From Desulfohalobiaceae bacterium (lineage in GTDB: Bacteria > Desulfobacterota > Desulfovibrionia > Desulfovibrionales > Desulfothermaceae), in assembly GCA_021737115.1 (NCBI GenBank), contig JAIPER010000062.1:1-12851 (forward strand): a DNA stretch of 12,851 nucleotides, given 5' to 3'. The position numbers and the translations under genes are program-made. Each line of letters opens with the position of its first letter. The stretch's first letter is position 1. The notes below the pieces were generated by a model, which saw only the letters and a program-made list of their open reading frames with translations, ran no database searches and was not told the origin of the DNA. This document shows positions 12,637 through 12,851 of this stretch, one piece after another.

Positions 12637-12851
12637 TTAACTTGTAGAGGTTCCGCTCAGCACCCGGTTCCGGCCCTCCTGCTTGGCCTGATACAAAAGC
12701 CGGTCCACGGTCCGGATCAGGGTCTCGACATCAAGGTCCAGGCCGTCCCCGGGGTGGTAGGCGCTGACCCCGAAGCTGGCGGTGATAGACAGGGTGTGGT
12801 CCATCCACTTGATTGTGCTCTTCTCTACGGCTGTTCTCAGCCTGTGGCCGA
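12637..12851 (-). CDS. GGDEF (diguanylate cyclase-type) protein, C-terminal end only
   Basis: Seventy codons plus stop are visible, entering from the right edge. The sequence GHRLRTAVEKS, then LSITASFGVSAYHPGD, then LIRTVDRLLYQAKQEGRNRV matches the last third of a GGDEF domain: the beta strand before SFGVS, and the LYxAKxxGRN motif with the conserved Lys, Gly, Arg and Asn. GGDEF domains make or bind cyclic di-GMP. The GG(D/E)EF signature itself and any sensor part lie outside the window, so activity cannot be judged. The protein ends eight residues after GRN (VLSGTSTS), a normal ending. No clear terminator follows, and a copy of the core repeat lies about 40 bp downstream. Confidence 0.88.
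   Translation of the reverse strand, partial: GHRLRTAVEKSTIKWMDHTLSITASFGVSAYHPGDGLDLDVETLIRTVDRLLYQAKQEGRNRVLSGTSTS

Overview
The window looks like chromosomal DNA of a free-living Gram-negative bacterium, most likely a Desulfobacterota-type (sulfate reducer-like) organism. This rests on overall protein character: a multi-TM HAMP class III cyclase, a hybrid-kinase-type receiver remnant, a GGDEF protein and AT-rich interspersed repeats between GC-rich genes. No rRNA or other taxonomic marker is present, so the placement is an inference.

Bases 1-6284 hold a leftward gene set for peptide uptake and breakdown. In transcription order it is a very large (1153 aa) zinc carboxypeptidase-like M14 protein without a signal peptide, a DppA/OppA-type periplasmic solute-binding protein with a signal peptide, a strong hairpin, and a DppB-type permease that runs off the left edge. 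The likely logic is capture and import of short peptides followed by cytoplasmic trimming.

Bases 6285-6646 are a divergent intergenic region with a 109-bp inverted-repeat unit. It is flanked by TA and resembles a miniature transposable element. A rightward fatty acid hydroxylase/sterol desaturase-family membrane enzyme follows (6647-7462).

Bases 7463-12640 are an accessory, repeat-rich region. A string of small hairpins, including a predicted three-way junction, lies at 7665-7809. A repeat with a core of about 40 bp occurs four times (7618-7658, 7952-7991, 11742-11781, 12557-12595). Two of these copies extend to a 103-bp inverted pair (7889-7991 and 11742-11844) with only three mismatches. 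The pair brackets a HEAT-like repeat gene, a divergent membrane-bound class III nucleotide cyclase, a truncated nitroreductase, an intact alkyltransferase-like (ATL) DNA-repair gene, and a truncated AAA-ATPase-like gene. Outside it lie a tandem AAATAAC array, TTTGGGATTTG-type repeats and a decayed receiver-domain pseudogene. The right edge enters the 3' end of a leftward GGDEF protein.

The left third appears to be stable core metabolism. The middle and right show rearrangement, gene truncation and repeat accumulation. The least explained items are the inverted 103-bp repeats with their four-copy core family, the hairpin cluster, the candidate TA-flanked miniature element, and a cyclase whose usual base-recognition residues are replaced.
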